Of a stretch of 23,534 nucleotides of DNA, positions 1 through 6,839 are shown one piece after another. The DNA is from Clostridiales bacterium. Lineage in GTDB: Bacteria; Bacillota; Clostridia; Christensenellales; CAG-138. Under the pieces are notes generated by a model. The model saw only the letters and a list, made by a program, of their open reading frames with translations. It was not told where the DNA came from and ran no database searches. The stretch covers positions 1 to 23,534 of the forward strand of contig JAISXK010000125.1 of NCBI GenBank assembly GCA_031270585.1, written 5' to 3'. Made by a program: the position numbers and the translations under genes. Position 1 is the stretch's first letter. Every line of letters starts with the position of its first letter.

Positions 1-390
1 CACAATTGGCTTTGTGCCCGAAAACGTATCCAGCACAGACAGATTGGCGCCCGACTGCGCCGTTATATCGCGCGCCTTCATATCGCAGGAGAACCGGTAA
101 AAGCTATCCGGCGCTACCGACACCCGCTGGCAAACGCGCGCATCGTTTTCGTAGAGGTTACGCAGGTAGATCACCCGCGCGCCCTCTTCATCCCATTGCA
201 GCTCATAATGGGTGTTATCCGCCACCCAAGCGTCAAAGTACCAGCCCGCAGGCAGGGCCTGCTGCTCCGCCCGGATGGAAAAATCAGCGTTATACAGCAA
301 ATTCTCGTCGTTTTGCGCAAGGGATGGGTATGCAAAAGAAACGATTAGCAACAAAACTACAGCCAGTAGCCATTTGTTTTGATTCGGCAT
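1..390 (-). CDS. Secreted or membrane protein, N-terminal fragment, cut by window edge
   Basis: The minus frame from an ATG at 390 stays open to base 1 (130 codons), with an AGGAG ribosome binding site just upstream. Residues 1-25 form a signal peptide or first membrane helix (MPNQNKWLL, then a hydrophobic core ending near SLA-Q). The mature part begins with a pattern like NLLYNADFS...LPAGW, and the segment reads as a beta-rich, Trp/Tyr-rich region. This resembles the opening of carbohydrate-binding or galactose-binding-like jelly-roll modules found at the front of surface proteins and some membrane glycosyltransferases. The rest lies outside the window, so no function is assigned. It follows yraN by 69 bases in the same direction. 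The CDS is clear; the family is an inference. Confidence 0.75.
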   Translation of the reverse strand, partial: MPNQNKWLLAVVLLLIVSFAYPSLAQNDENLLYNADFSIRAEQQALPAGWYFDAWVADNTHYELQWDEEGARVIYLRNLYENDARVCQRVSVAPDSFYRFSCDMKARDITAQSGANLSVLDTFSGTKPIV

Positions 391-459
391 GCGCGCTCCT
401 ACATCACAAAAACGTTCACTAAGGCCATCATAGCATAAAAGCATACGCCGCGCCAGACA

Positions 460-804
460 TCACGCCATAAACGCGTTTTGAATATGGCGCACATCGCCTC
501 TTTGCAAATCAATCTCCACCACATCAAAGCGGGCGGCGCCTATATGGTATTTTTGCATATACAGGCTTGCGGCGACGATCAGGGCGGCCTGCTTTCTTCT
601 GTCCACGGCCTCTGCGGGGCTGCCGAAAAGATTGGATGAGCGCGCCTTTACCTCTATAAAAACGGTGCACGCGCCATCCCGCATGACGATATCGATCTCT
701 TTGCGGTTCATCCGCACGTTCTGCGCCACGAGATGGTATCCCTTATGGATGAGATAGCGCAGCGCCAGCGCCTCGCCACGCGCGCCCTTTTGCGTTTTGT
801 TCAC
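460..804 (-). CDS. yraN: YraN family (UPF0102) endonuclease-like protein
   Basis: A 114-residue protein of the usual YraN length. The family has a restriction-endonuclease-like fold. Seen here: KGARGEALALRYL near the N-terminus, then NVRMNRKEIDIVMRDG and VFIEVKARSS. The last two give the E-x-D...ExK arrangement of the PD-(D/E)XK core, with the following VDRRKQAALIVAASLY helix. The start chosen is GTG at 804, whose GTGA overlaps the rnhB stop codon by four bases and gives the family's normal N-terminus. A longer open frame to 912 exists but its extra 36 codons are only the shadow of rnhB. The precise cellular role of YraN is not established; it commonly sits next to rnhB, as here. Confidence 0.9.
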   Translation of the reverse strand: MNKTQKGARGEALALRYLIHKGYHLVAQNVRMNRKEIDIVMRDGACTVFIEVKARSSNLFGSPAEAVDRRKQAALIVAASLYMQKYHIGAARFDVVEIDLQRGDVRHIQNAFMA

Positions 805-1436
805 GCCGACGCCAGTATGCGCGCCAAAAACGTGCGCCTGTGCAACGGGCAGGGGCCATGCTTTTTGAGCGCCCGCACATGTTCCGCCGTGCCGTAGCCT
901 TTGTTTGTGCAAAAGCCGTATACGGGGTATATATCGTGCTGCTCTTCCATATACCGGTCACGCTCCACCTTAGCCACAACGGAGGCCGCCGCTATCAGGT
1001 AGGAGATCGCGTCCCCGCGAACATAGGCGTGCTGCTGCACAGGTATATCCAGATTTTGCAGCGCATCCACCAATACCGCCGTTACTTTCATCTGCATGGC
1101 CTCGTAGGCGTATTTAAACGCAAGCCTCGTCGCTTCCAAAATATTGATCTTGTCTATTATCTGCGCCTCTACCCAACCCAGTGCAAAATCATCCGCAAGC
1201 GATATGATTTTTTCGTAAACATTATGTCTTCGTTTTTCAGTCAGTTTTTTGCTGTCGTTTACATATAAGATCAGCGGTTCGGACGGCAGCAACACGCATG
1301 CCGCCACCACCGGCCCCGCCAACGGCCCCCTGCCAACCTCGTCCATGCCCGCCAGCACGGTTTGCGGTTGACTCCAAAAGGTGCGCTCAATTTCTACCAG
1401 CTTGTTGAGCCTTTCAAACTCCGTCGTCCTTTTCAT
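801..1436 (-). CDS. rnhB: Ribonuclease HII
   Basis: A 211-residue enzyme that cleaves the RNA strand of RNA-DNA hybrids and removes misincorporated ribonucleotides, using divalent metal. The family motifs are all present: AGMDEVGRGPLAG (D32, E33), the VNDSKKL segment, LVDAL (D124), and RGDAIS (D142) followed by AAASVVAKVERD. Together they supply the four acidic catalytic residues. The C-terminal NKGYGTAEH and HRRTF blocks are also typical. The start at 1436 is preceded by GGGAG at good spacing and overlaps the end of rbgA by 23 bases. An in-frame ATG 33 bases upstream is less likely. The order rbgA-rnhB-yraN is conserved in Firmicutes. Confidence 0.96.
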   Translation of the reverse strand: MKRTTEFERLNKLVEIERTFWSQPQTVLAGMDEVGRGPLAGPVVAACVLLPSEPLILYVNDSKKLTEKRRHNVYEKIISLADDFALGWVEAQIIDKINILEATRLAFKYAYEAMQMKVTAVLVDALQNLDIPVQQHAYVRGDAISYLIAAASVVAKVERDRYMEEQHDIYPVYGFCTNKGYGTAEHVRALKKHGPCPLHRRTFLARILASA

Positions 1437-2295
1437 AGGTTTTTCTCCCTTGCATCTCGCCGGGATCATCCAGCGTAACGCGCGCTATTTTGCCCGCCCG
1501 AAACTCATCCAACACGATACGCGCGCCGCGTTGCGTATCCCATTCACCCCCGGGCAGCAGGAAGCCTCTGCTTTTGCACAAGCGCTCCAGCAATACGCCG
1601 CCCGGCGCGTCCTCGTTCACCCCGCCGTATCTTTTTTCCAACGCCTCGGGACAAACTGCGCGTAGTTCTTCAAGCAGCGCGCAGGCAAGCCTCTCCACAT
1701 CCAAAATAGTATCCTTTATAGAACCCAGGAAGGCCAGCCGTTTTGCGTACACGGCGTTATCAAGCTTTGGCCAAAGCAAGCCTGGCGTATCCATCAGTTC
1801 CAGCAGAGGCGTGATTTTCACCCATTGCTTGCCGCGCGTTACGCCGGGCCAATCGGCCACTCTAACGCGCGAAGCGCCGGCGATGCGGTTGATAAAAGTG
1901 GATTTGCCCACATTGGGGATGCCCACAACCATCACGCGCACAGTTTTGTTTATGCCCTTTTTGCGCAGGCGCTCCACCTTTTCGGCGGCCGCACGTTCTA
2001 TCAGGGCCGCCACCGCCCTTTTGTCGCCGCCGGTAGATACAAAGGAGAGCGCCGCCATGCCCCGCTCTTGAAACGCGGCCACCCACCTCCCGGTAACAGC
2101 CTCGTCGGCAAGATCAGCCTTGTTTAGTAACATCACGCGGCCTTTTCCCTGAAAGAGCGCGTCAAAATCCGGGTTGCCGGTGGACAAGGGCGCGCGCGCG
2201 TCCACAAGTTCCACAACCACGTCTATCAATTTTAAATTCTCCCGCAGCATGCGGCGCGCTTTGGCCATATGCCCCGGATACCATTGAATATGCAT
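1414..2295 (-). CDS. rbgA: Ribosome biogenesis GTPase RbgA (YlqF)
   Basis: A 293-residue circularly permuted GTPase needed for late assembly of the 50S subunit. The G motifs occur in permuted order: NKAD (G4, residues 58-61) precedes GIPNVGKS (G1, 125-132), a Thr near 153 (G2) and DTPG (G3, 169-172). The N-terminus IQWYPGHMAKA is the RbgA signature, and the C-terminal helical region (from about 200) fits the RNA-binding domain. It lies 73 bases downstream of rplS and overlaps rnhB at its 3' end. A short perfect hairpin sits immediately upstream of its Shine-Dalgarno sequence. In Bacillus RbgA acts on the same subunit into which L19 is built, consistent with this arrangement. Confidence 0.96.
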   Translation of the reverse strand: MHIQWYPGHMAKARRMLRENLKLIDVVVELVDARAPLSTGNPDFDALFQGKGRVMLLNKADLADEAVTGRWVAAFQERGMAALSFVSTGGDKRAVAALIERAAAEKVERLRKKGINKTVRVMVVGIPNVGKSTFINRIAGASRVRVADWPGVTRGKQWVKITPLLELMDTPGLLWPKLDNAVYAKRLAFLGSIKDTILDVERLACALLEELRAVCPEALEKRYGGVNEDAPGGVLLERLCKSRGFLLPGGEWDTQRGARIVLDEFRAGKIARVTLDDPGEMQGRKTYEKDDGV

Positions 2296-2303
2296 ACCTC
2301 ACC

Positions 2304-2320
2304 TGCCCGTTTTGCGGGCA
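2304..2320 (-). other. Short hairpin abutting the rbgA ribosome binding site
   Basis: On the minus strand TGCCCG and CGGGCA flank a CAAAA loop, a perfect six-pair stem ending one base before the GGTGAGG sequence of rbgA. There is no T-tract, so it is not an ordinary terminator. It could modulate ribosome access or mRNA processing in the rplS-rbgA gap. Confidence 0.5.
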
Positions 2321-2368
2321 CACCAAAAGACCCGCAGTCAGATAAAACCGCGGGCAACGTATTGCGTT

Positions 2369-2734
2369 TTAATCGGCGGCCTTTTTCTCTACGATACGCT
2401 CCACAACCTTTGCCGCCTTGCCTACGCGGTCACGCAGGTAATATAGCTTCGCGCGGCGCACCTTACCATGGCGCACCACCTCGATGCGGCCTATGCGCGG
2501 GCTGTGATAGGGGAATGTACGCTCGACACCCACGCCGTAGGATACACGGCGAACCGTGAATGTTTTTCTGACGGCGCCGCCCTGCATTTTGATGACGGTA
2601 CCTTCAAAATTTTGCAGCCGCTCGCGATTGCCCTCTACAACCTTAACGAATACGCTCACGGTGTCGCCCACCTCAAGCTTTGGCAGATCTGTACGCAGCT
2701 GTTCTTTTTCGAGCTCTTGAATGATGTTGGACAT
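2369..2734 (-). CDS. rplS: Large ribosomal subunit protein bL19
   Basis: A 121-residue protein with unmistakable L19 sequence: VGDTVSVFVKVVEGNRERLQNFEG, then IKMQGG, the TVRRVSYGVGVERTFPYHSPRI block, and RRAKLYYLRDRVGKAAKV near the C-terminus. bL19 sits at the 30S-50S interface. The ATG at 2734 follows AAAGGAG. An internal promoter at 2807-2835 gives it a transcript separate from the upstream trmD message. The 305 bases between trmD and rplS hold this promoter and a short leader. Confidence 0.98.
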   Translation of the reverse strand: MSNIIQELEKEQLRTDLPKLEVGDTVSVFVKVVEGNRERLQNFEGTVIKMQGGAVRKTFTVRRVSYGVGVERTFPYHSPRIGRIEVVRHGKVRRAKLYYLRDRVGKAAKVVERIVEKKAAD

Positions 2735-2800
2735 TTATTTTCTCCTTTTTCATAGACGTTCATGCCCGTCATTTACGCACAGAGGACCGCCCGTTTTTCG
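2735..2800 (-). promoter_or_regulatory. rplS 5' leader, candidate autoregulatory element
   Basis: The transcript predicted from the promoter at 2807-2835 has about 66 untranslated bases. Near its 5' end GACC pairs with GGTC around an inner CG/CG pair and an A-rich loop. Closer to the gene, GACG and CGTC flank an eight-base loop just upstream of AAAGGAG. L19 leaders are known as a class in low-GC Gram-positives; I cannot confirm the consensus by eye, so assignment to that class is tentative. Confidence 0.35.
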
Positions 2801-2806
2801 TTGGTC

Positions 2807-2835
2807 ATTATAACACGCGCGTATTTTTAGCGCAA
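2807..2835 (-). promoter_or_regulatory. Sigma-A promoter of rplS
   Basis: On the minus strand TTGCGC, a 17-base spacer and TATAAT, with a TG one base ahead of the -10 box (extended -10). It lies about 70 bases upstream of the rplS start in the trmD-rplS gap. The rest of that gap (2836-3039) holds an A/T-rich tandem GAATTAT repeat near 2856-2870 and no gene I can support. Confidence 0.8.
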
Positions 2836-3039
2836 GGGTGATTTCTCGGCTTCATAATTCATAATTCGCGGAATTTTTTGTTCATTTGGCGTAAATTCCG
2901 ATATATTTTTTGCTGTTCTCTTCGTCTTTTTCTTGTGCCAACAACGCCCAGACAAAAGCATAGCGACGCCACAACGCGCGCCGCGCGCCTCCGCCGCCGT
3001 TTATACGCGTTCCGGCCGCCGCTTCAACGGCAATAGCCT

Positions 3040-3765
3040 TCACTCGCCGTCTTCCATCTCCTGCATAAAGCGTTTTTCCAGTTTGGTCAGGGTGATATCG
3101 CTGACGAGACCGGGGCGCGCGGCCTCGGTTTTTTTGACGGCCTGCGCGCGCCGCCACGCCTTAATATGCGCGTGGTTGCCGTTTAAAAGTATTTCGGGCA
3201 CCTTTTTGCCGCGAAAATCGGCGGGCCTAGTGTACTGCGGGTATTCCAGCAAGCCGTCGGAAAAAGATTCCTCCTCGGCGCAAAGGCCGCAGCCCAATAC
3301 CCCCGGCACAAAGCGCAGCACACAATCGATCAGCACCATGGCGGGCAACTCGCCGCCGGTCAGCACATAATCACCTATGCATATCTCCTCGTCGACGATA
3401 TCCATCACGCGTTCGTCCACGCCCTCATAATGGCCGCAAAGAAGCGCCAGCCGCAGCTCACGCGCCAAATCACGCGCAAGGGCCGGCGTGAGCGGTTTGC
3501 CGCGGGGAGAGAGCAATATGCGCCTGGCGCTTTGCCCCCGCAGCACGGCGCGCATGCAATCGTATATGGGCTGCGCCATCATCACGAGGCCATTGCCCCC
3601 GCCAAACGGGTAATCATCGGTTTTTTTGTGCTTGTTAGCGGCATAATCGCGAATATTGTGCGTTTCAACGCGAACGAGGCCGTTTCGCACGGCGCGGCCT
3701 ATGATGCTGCTGCCCAGCACGCCCGGGAACATCTCGGGAAAGAGCGTAAGTATATCAATTTGCAA
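3040..3765 (-). CDS. trmD: tRNA (guanine-37-N1) methyltransferase
   Basis: A 241-residue SPOUT enzyme that makes m1G37 in tRNAs with G36 and so prevents +1 frameshifting. Seen: the N-terminus IDILTLFPEMFPGVL, DDYPFGGGNGLVM, LLSPRGK, CGHYEGVDERV (110-120), and the knot motif IGDYVLTGGELPAMVLID (130-147) that binds S-adenosylmethionine. The open frame continues 22 codons upstream to an ATG, but the family N-terminus points to TTG at 3765, preceded by GAGG. This start overlaps the end of rimM by 11 bases and implies translational coupling. The length is normal. The order rimM-trmD-rplS is conserved across bacteria. Confidence 0.96.
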   Translation of the reverse strand: MQIDILTLFPEMFPGVLGSSIIGRAVRNGLVRVETHNIRDYAANKHKKTDDYPFGGGNGLVMMAQPIYDCMRAVLRGQSARRILLSPRGKPLTPALARDLARELRLALLCGHYEGVDERVMDIVDEEICIGDYVLTGGELPAMVLIDCVLRFVPGVLGCGLCAEEESFSDGLLEYPQYTRPADFRGKKVPEILLNGNHAHIKAWRRAQAVKKTEAARPGLVSDITLTKLEKRFMQEMEDGE

Positions 3766-4264
3766 ATACGGCAACCTCACGCAATACGGCGCTGTCACAC
3801 ACGATACGCTTCGCCTGGGTATCGACTTCACGCAGTACCCTTTTGAGCGCCGGTATCAGCGTGCCGGTATCCAGTTCATACACATCATTGGCGCCGGTGC
3901 GCAGCACCTCGCGCACAACGCCAAGGCGGCTTCCCGCCGTATCCACCACCTCGCAGCCAATAAGATCCGCCACAAACCATGTATCCGCAGGCAACTGCCG
4001 CGCATGCGCGCGGTCTACCGCAAGATAGGCGCCCCGCAGGGCGTTTGCTTCCTCCGGCGTATTGACTCCCTCTATGCGCAAGGTAACGGCATCGGGCCTC
4101 ACGCCGGTATCAGTAACGCGCACGGCGCTTCGCTTGCCGCCATGCTCCAAATACACGCTTTTTAAACTCTCAAAGCGTGCCGTGTCGTCCGTCAAGGGTA
4201 AAAGCTTCACCCCGCCGCGCACGCCATGCGCGCGCACAACCACTGCGATGCGGTAAAAATCCAT
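3755..4264 (-). CDS. rimM: 16S rRNA processing protein RimM
   Basis: A 169-residue assembly factor for the head of the 30S subunit, which binds ribosomal protein uS19. The N-terminal RimM domain starts YRIAVVVRAHGVRGGVKLLPLTDD, matching the family's HGxxGxV pattern. Residues 70-80 (PEEANALRGAYL) are the conserved linker. The C-terminal PRC-barrel domain carries WFVADLIGCEVVD (96-108), GANDVYEL (124-131) and LIPALKRVLREVD. Its ATG shares one base with the khpA stop codon (TGATG), and its end overlaps trmD by 11 bases, so khpA-rimM-trmD form a coupled unit. Confidence 0.95.
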   Translation of the reverse strand: MDFYRIAVVVRAHGVRGGVKLLPLTDDTARFESLKSVYLEHGGKRSAVRVTDTGVRPDAVTLRIEGVNTPEEANALRGAYLAVDRAHARQLPADTWFVADLIGCEVVDTAGSRLGVVREVLRTGANDVYELDTGTLIPALKRVLREVDTQAKRIVCDSAVLREVAVFAN

Positions 4265-4491
4265 CAGACGATTTCCAGTACGTATTTTTTTTCTTCCTGC
4301 GTGCCGGCGGCCTTCACAATCGCGCGGATGGCCTTGGCGATGCGGCCCTGCTTGCCGATCACTTTGCCCATGTCGTCGGGCGCCACGGAAAGCTCGATTA
4401 CCGTGACGTCGCCTTCATCCTTCATATTGACGCTGACCTTATCCGGCTTTTCCACCAGACCGGCGGCTATATAACGAATCAGTTCATCCAT
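4264..4491 (-). CDS. khpA: KH-domain RNA-binding protein KhpA (YlqC)
   Basis: A 75-residue single KH-domain protein. The GxxG loop is GKQG (46-49) within MGKVIGKQGRIAKAIR, and the usual beginning (MDELIRYIAAGLVEKPDKV) and ending (KKYVLEIV) are present. KhpA proteins bind RNA broadly, often with KhpB, and affect cell division and envelope synthesis in Gram-positives. I chose ATG at 4491, which overlaps rpsP by eight bases; an in-frame GTG three codons earlier (4500) is possible. The place between rpsP and rimM is the standard Firmicutes location. Confidence 0.93.
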   Translation of the reverse strand: MDELIRYIAAGLVEKPDKVSVNMKDEGDVTVIELSVAPDDMGKVIGKQGRIAKAIRAIVKAAGTQEEKKYVLEIV

Positions 4492-4729
4492 TGATGGCAC
4501 CGCTCTTCTTGAGTATCGCGCGCGCCGTGTCGGTAGGCTGCGCGCCTTTTTTCATCCAATCGATGGCCTTTTCGTTGTTTACTTTTATTTCCGCAGGGTC
4601 GCTCAGCGGGTTGTAATAGCCGATCTCCTCTATAAACGCGCCGTCGCGCGGAGCCCTCGAGTCCGCCACCACGATGCGGTAAAAGGGCGCTTTCTTCGCG
4701 CCCATCCTGCGCAACCTGATCTTAACCAT
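4484..4729 (-). CDS. rpsP: Small ribosomal subunit protein bS16
   Basis: An 81-residue protein with the full bS16 pattern: MVKIRLRRMGAKKAPFYRIVVADSR, RDGAFIEEIGYYNPL, and the C-terminal WMKKGAQPTDTARAILKKSG. The start at 4729 follows a strong AGGAGG. The gap to ffh (4730-4836) contains an inverted repeat overlapping a possible promoter. Confidence 0.98.
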   Translation of the reverse strand: MVKIRLRRMGAKKAPFYRIVVADSRAPRDGAFIEEIGYYNPLSDPAEIKVNNEKAIDWMKKGAQPTDTARAILKKSGAING

Positions 4730-4763
4730 TGTTCATCCTCCTGCAATCTCATTTAATTTATTT

Positions 4764-4793
4764 ATGTAACACAACTTTACGCTAGCATTTCAA
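4764..4793 (-). promoter_or_regulatory. Possible promoter upstream of rpsP
   Basis: On the minus strand TTGAAA, an 18-base spacer and TTACAT, within the 107-base ffh-rpsP gap. The -10 match is modest, so rpsP may equally be read from the ylxM-ffh transcript. Confidence 0.35.
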
Positions 4794-4800
4794 GTTGTTA
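4767..4800. repeat. Inverted repeat in the ffh-rpsP gap
   Basis: On the minus strand TAACAACTT is followed after 13 bases by AAGTTGT-G-TTA, a seven-pair stem that extends by three more pairs past a single bulged base. It has no following T-run and overlaps the possible rpsP promoter, so it looks more like an operator or a processing hairpin than a terminator. Confidence 0.5.
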
Positions 4801-4836
4801 TCACCGCGTTAAACCTTGCAATCGCGCGTTACCCGT

Positions 4837-6174
4837 TTATCTAAACTGCATGGGAAAGCGCATGCGCCCCTTCTTTTTGCCCTTGCCGCCAAATTGCCGC
4901 ATCATCTTTTTTGTTTGCTCAAACTGGTTCATCAGACGATTGACATCCTGTATGGTTACGCCGCTGCCCCGCGCAATGCGTTTGCGGCGGCCTGCGTTTA
5001 ATATGTTGGGGTTATTTCGCTCGGCCCCGGTCATGGAAAGTATGATGGCCTCCGTGCGCGCCATGTGTTTTTCGTCAATCTTAACATCGCCAAGCTTGGC
5101 GGCGTCAACGCCCGGCATCATGCCAAGCACCTCTTGCATACCGCCCATATTCTTCATCTGGCGCAGCTGATCCAAAAAATCATCCAGCGTGAAGCCGTCG
5201 TTTTTTAATTTCTCCGCCAGTTGCCGGGCCTTCTTTTCGTCGAAACTTTCCTGCGCTTTTTCGATGAGCGAAAGCATATCGCCCATGCCCAATATGCGCG
5301 AGGCGATGCGCTCGGGATGGAACGCCTCTATATCGGTGATCCGTTCGCCCGTGCCCACTAACTTGATAGGCTTGCCCGTAACCGCCCGTACTGAGAGCGC
5401 GGCCCCACCCCTTGTGTCGCCATCGAGCTTTGTGAGTATGATGCCCGTTAACGCCAGCGTTTCATCGAAGGTTTTTGCCGCATTTACGGCGTCCTGCCCC
5501 ATCATGGCGTCGATTACCAGCAGCACTTCCGCCGGATGTGACACGGCGCTCACGTCAATCAGCTCCCGCATCATGGCTTCGTCAATGTGCAGCCTGCCCG
5601 CCGTATCGAGTATGACCACGTCGTGCAGGTTTTTCCCGGCGAAGCCGATAGCCTCCTTCGCCGTTTGCGGCGGCGGTTGCTGTCCGCGCTCAAACACCGG
5701 CACGCCGGCCTTTTCGCCCATCACCCGCAACTGGCTGATCGCGGCGGGGCGGTATATATCACACGCCACCAGCAGGGGGGATTTTTGAAACTGCTTCTTT
5801 AAGTACAGCGCAAGCTTGGCGCTCATTGTGGTTTTGCCGGAACCCTGCAATCCCGCCATCAATATAACGGCGGGGTTGCCCGAGCCAAGCGCGAGCTTGT
5901 GGTTTGCGCCGCCCATCAACCCGGTCAATTCTTCGTTGACGATTTTGATGACCTGTTGGCCGGGCGCAAGGCTCTCCAACACCTCGGCGCCCACGGCGCG
6001 CGCCGTTACATCCTTTATAAATTGCTTGACGACGAGGAAGTTAACGTCGGCCTCCAACAGCGCGAGCTTCACCTCGCGCATGGCCTCCTTAACATCCTTC
6101 TCATTGAGTTTGCCGCGCCCCGTTAACTTTTTAAATATGGCTTGCAGTTTGGTGGATAACCCTTCAAACGCCAT
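4837..6174 (-). CDS. ffh: Signal recognition particle GTPase Ffh (SRP54)
   Basis: A 445-residue protein-targeting GTPase that binds signal sequences and 4.5S/scRNA and docks on FtsY at the membrane. Seen: the N domain helices (1-90), G1 GLQGSGKTT (108-116), DTAGRLHID (190-198), TKLDGDTRGGAALS (248 onward), and the GMGD hinge near 300. The Met-rich M domain follows (MKNMGGMQEVLGMMPG...RGSGVTIQDVNRLMNQF). The C-terminus ends in a short basic tail with RFPMQFR. The length is normal. Its start overlaps ylxM by 11 bases, a conserved coupling, and GGGGGA lies upstream. Confidence 0.98.
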   Translation of the reverse strand: MAFEGLSTKLQAIFKKLTGRGKLNEKDVKEAMREVKLALLEADVNFLVVKQFIKDVTARAVGAEVLESLAPGQQVIKIVNEELTGLMGGANHKLALGSGNPAVILMAGLQGSGKTTMSAKLALYLKKQFQKSPLLVACDIYRPAAISQLRVMGEKAGVPVFERGQQPPPQTAKEAIGFAGKNLHDVVILDTAGRLHIDEAMMRELIDVSAVSHPAEVLLVIDAMMGQDAVNAAKTFDETLALTGIILTKLDGDTRGGAALSVRAVTGKPIKLVGTGERITDIEAFHPERIASRILGMGDMLSLIEKAQESFDEKKARQLAEKLKNDGFTLDDFLDQLRQMKNMGGMQEVLGMMPGVDAAKLGDVKIDEKHMARTEAIILSMTGAERNNPNILNAGRRKRIARGSGVTIQDVNRLMNQFEQTKKMMRQFGGKGKKKGRMRFPMQFR

Positions 6175-6526
6175 CTTCCGTCCCCCATATATTCTGCAGG
6201 CGCGCCACCTTGTCCAGCAGCGCCGCCTGATCGGCTTCGTGCAAGTGCAGCGCGTTCATGTCGTTTTTTATGCTTCGCAGCGCCTTATCCGTTTCAATCA
6301 ATCTTTCCGATAGCTTCAGCGCGGATTCATACGCGTGCAACTGCGTCTCGGCGCGCATGAGCGCGTCCCGCACGCCCTGCCGCGAAATGCCCTCGTTTGC
6401 GGCAATTTCCGCCAGGGAAAGGTCTTCGTCCACCTTCATGGCCAGTAGCCGCCGCCGGCGTTCTGTAAGCAGCATGCCGTAGGTTTGCAGCAACAGCCCC
6501 AACTCGATATTACGCTCTACCTTCAT
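6164..6526 (-). CDS. ylxM: YlxM family DNA-binding helix-turn-helix protein
   Basis: A 120-residue UPF0122 protein. The sigma-70 region 4-like helix-turn-helix is seen as LLTERRRRLLAMKVDEDLSLAEIAANEGISRQGVRDALMRAETQL (about 19-63), followed by a helical C-terminal part rich in Leu, Glu and Lys. YlxM is encoded with ffh in Gram-positive bacteria and has been linked to SRP function. The ATG at 6526 matches the family N-terminus. Its nearest purine-rich sequence is 14-20 bases upstream, inside the loop of a nine-pair hairpin (6533-6558) that begins about at the predicted transcription start. Translation initiation may therefore depend on that structure. Confidence 0.93.
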   Translation of the reverse strand: MKVERNIELGLLLQTYGMLLTERRRRLLAMKVDEDLSLAEIAANEGISRQGVRDALMRAETQLHAYESALKLSERLIETDKALRSIKNDMNALHLHEADQAALLDKVARLQNIWGTEDGV

Positions 6527-6532
6527 AACGAT

Positions 6533-6558
6533 GGTGTAAAGCCCTTTTCCTTTACACC
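6533..6558 (-). promoter_or_regulatory. Perfect 9-8-9 inverted repeat at the ylxM transcription start
   Basis: On the minus strand GGTGTAAAG, the loop GAAAAGGG, and CTTTACACC: nine perfect pairs. The left arm coincides with the +1 expected from the promoter at 6564-6591. It may be an operator, or a 5'-terminal mRNA hairpin whose loop displays the only Shine-Dalgarno-like purines before ylxM. Confidence 0.65.
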
Positions 6559-6563
6559 ACGTT

Positions 6564-6591
6564 ATTATACTAAAAACGCCGCGAATGTCAA
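6564..6591 (-). promoter_or_regulatory. Sigma-A promoter of ylxM-ffh
   Basis: On the minus strand TTGACA, a 16-base spacer and TATAAT, both consensus hexamers, about 40 bases upstream of ylxM. The 313-base gap between ylxM and the cold shock gene (6527-6839) holds this promoter, the divergent cold shock promoter and its long leader. Confidence 0.85.
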
Positions 6592-6662
6592 GCTGCGCGC
6601 GAACATTTTGCGTATTTCATCCGGCGTTTACTTTCGTTTTATTTTCATGCATAAAACTCTAT

Positions 6663-6692
6663 TTGACAAACCATACTAAGCCATGTTAAACT
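6663..6692 (+). promoter_or_regulatory. Promoter of the cold shock gene
   Basis: TTGACA at 6663-6668 is followed after 17-18 bases by TTAAAC/TAAACT (6686-6692). The -35 box is consensus and the -10 box is moderate. The predicted transcript has an unusually long leader of about 140 bases, as in cspA-type genes. Confidence 0.6.
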
Positions 6693-6699
6693 TAGAGCG

Positions 6700-6839
6700 T
6701 ATTCTAAAGAATGTTGCATTGTCTCACACGTTTTGTAGGTCATTGTTCGTTTAATGGTTTACGGGACGTGTGTCTTTATGCGGCGTTGGCCGTGTGTTTT
6801 GCCCGGCCACAGGGTATGAATTATGACGGAGGTATCAAA
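6700..6839 (+). promoter_or_regulatory. Long structured 5' leader of the cold shock gene
   Basis: Two stems can be drawn: CACACGT (6725-6731) with ACGTGTG (6766-6772), and TGGCCG (6787-6792) with CGGCCA (6804-6809). A strong GGAGGT (6828-6833) precedes the ATG. Cold shock mRNAs often refold with temperature to expose the ribosome binding site; that role here is inferred from length, structure and gene identity. Confidence 0.5.

Noticed and set aside
805..912. N-terminal extension of YraN by 36 codons.
   Set aside because: The extension lies wholly inside rnhB in another frame and lacks family similarity; the GTG at 804 gives the normal YraN N-terminus.
2882..3157. A 91-codon minus-strand open frame overlapping the end of trmD and running into the rplS upstream gap.
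   Set aside because: Its N-terminal part is trmD read in another frame, the rest is low-complexity basic sequence, and no ribosome binding site precedes the start.
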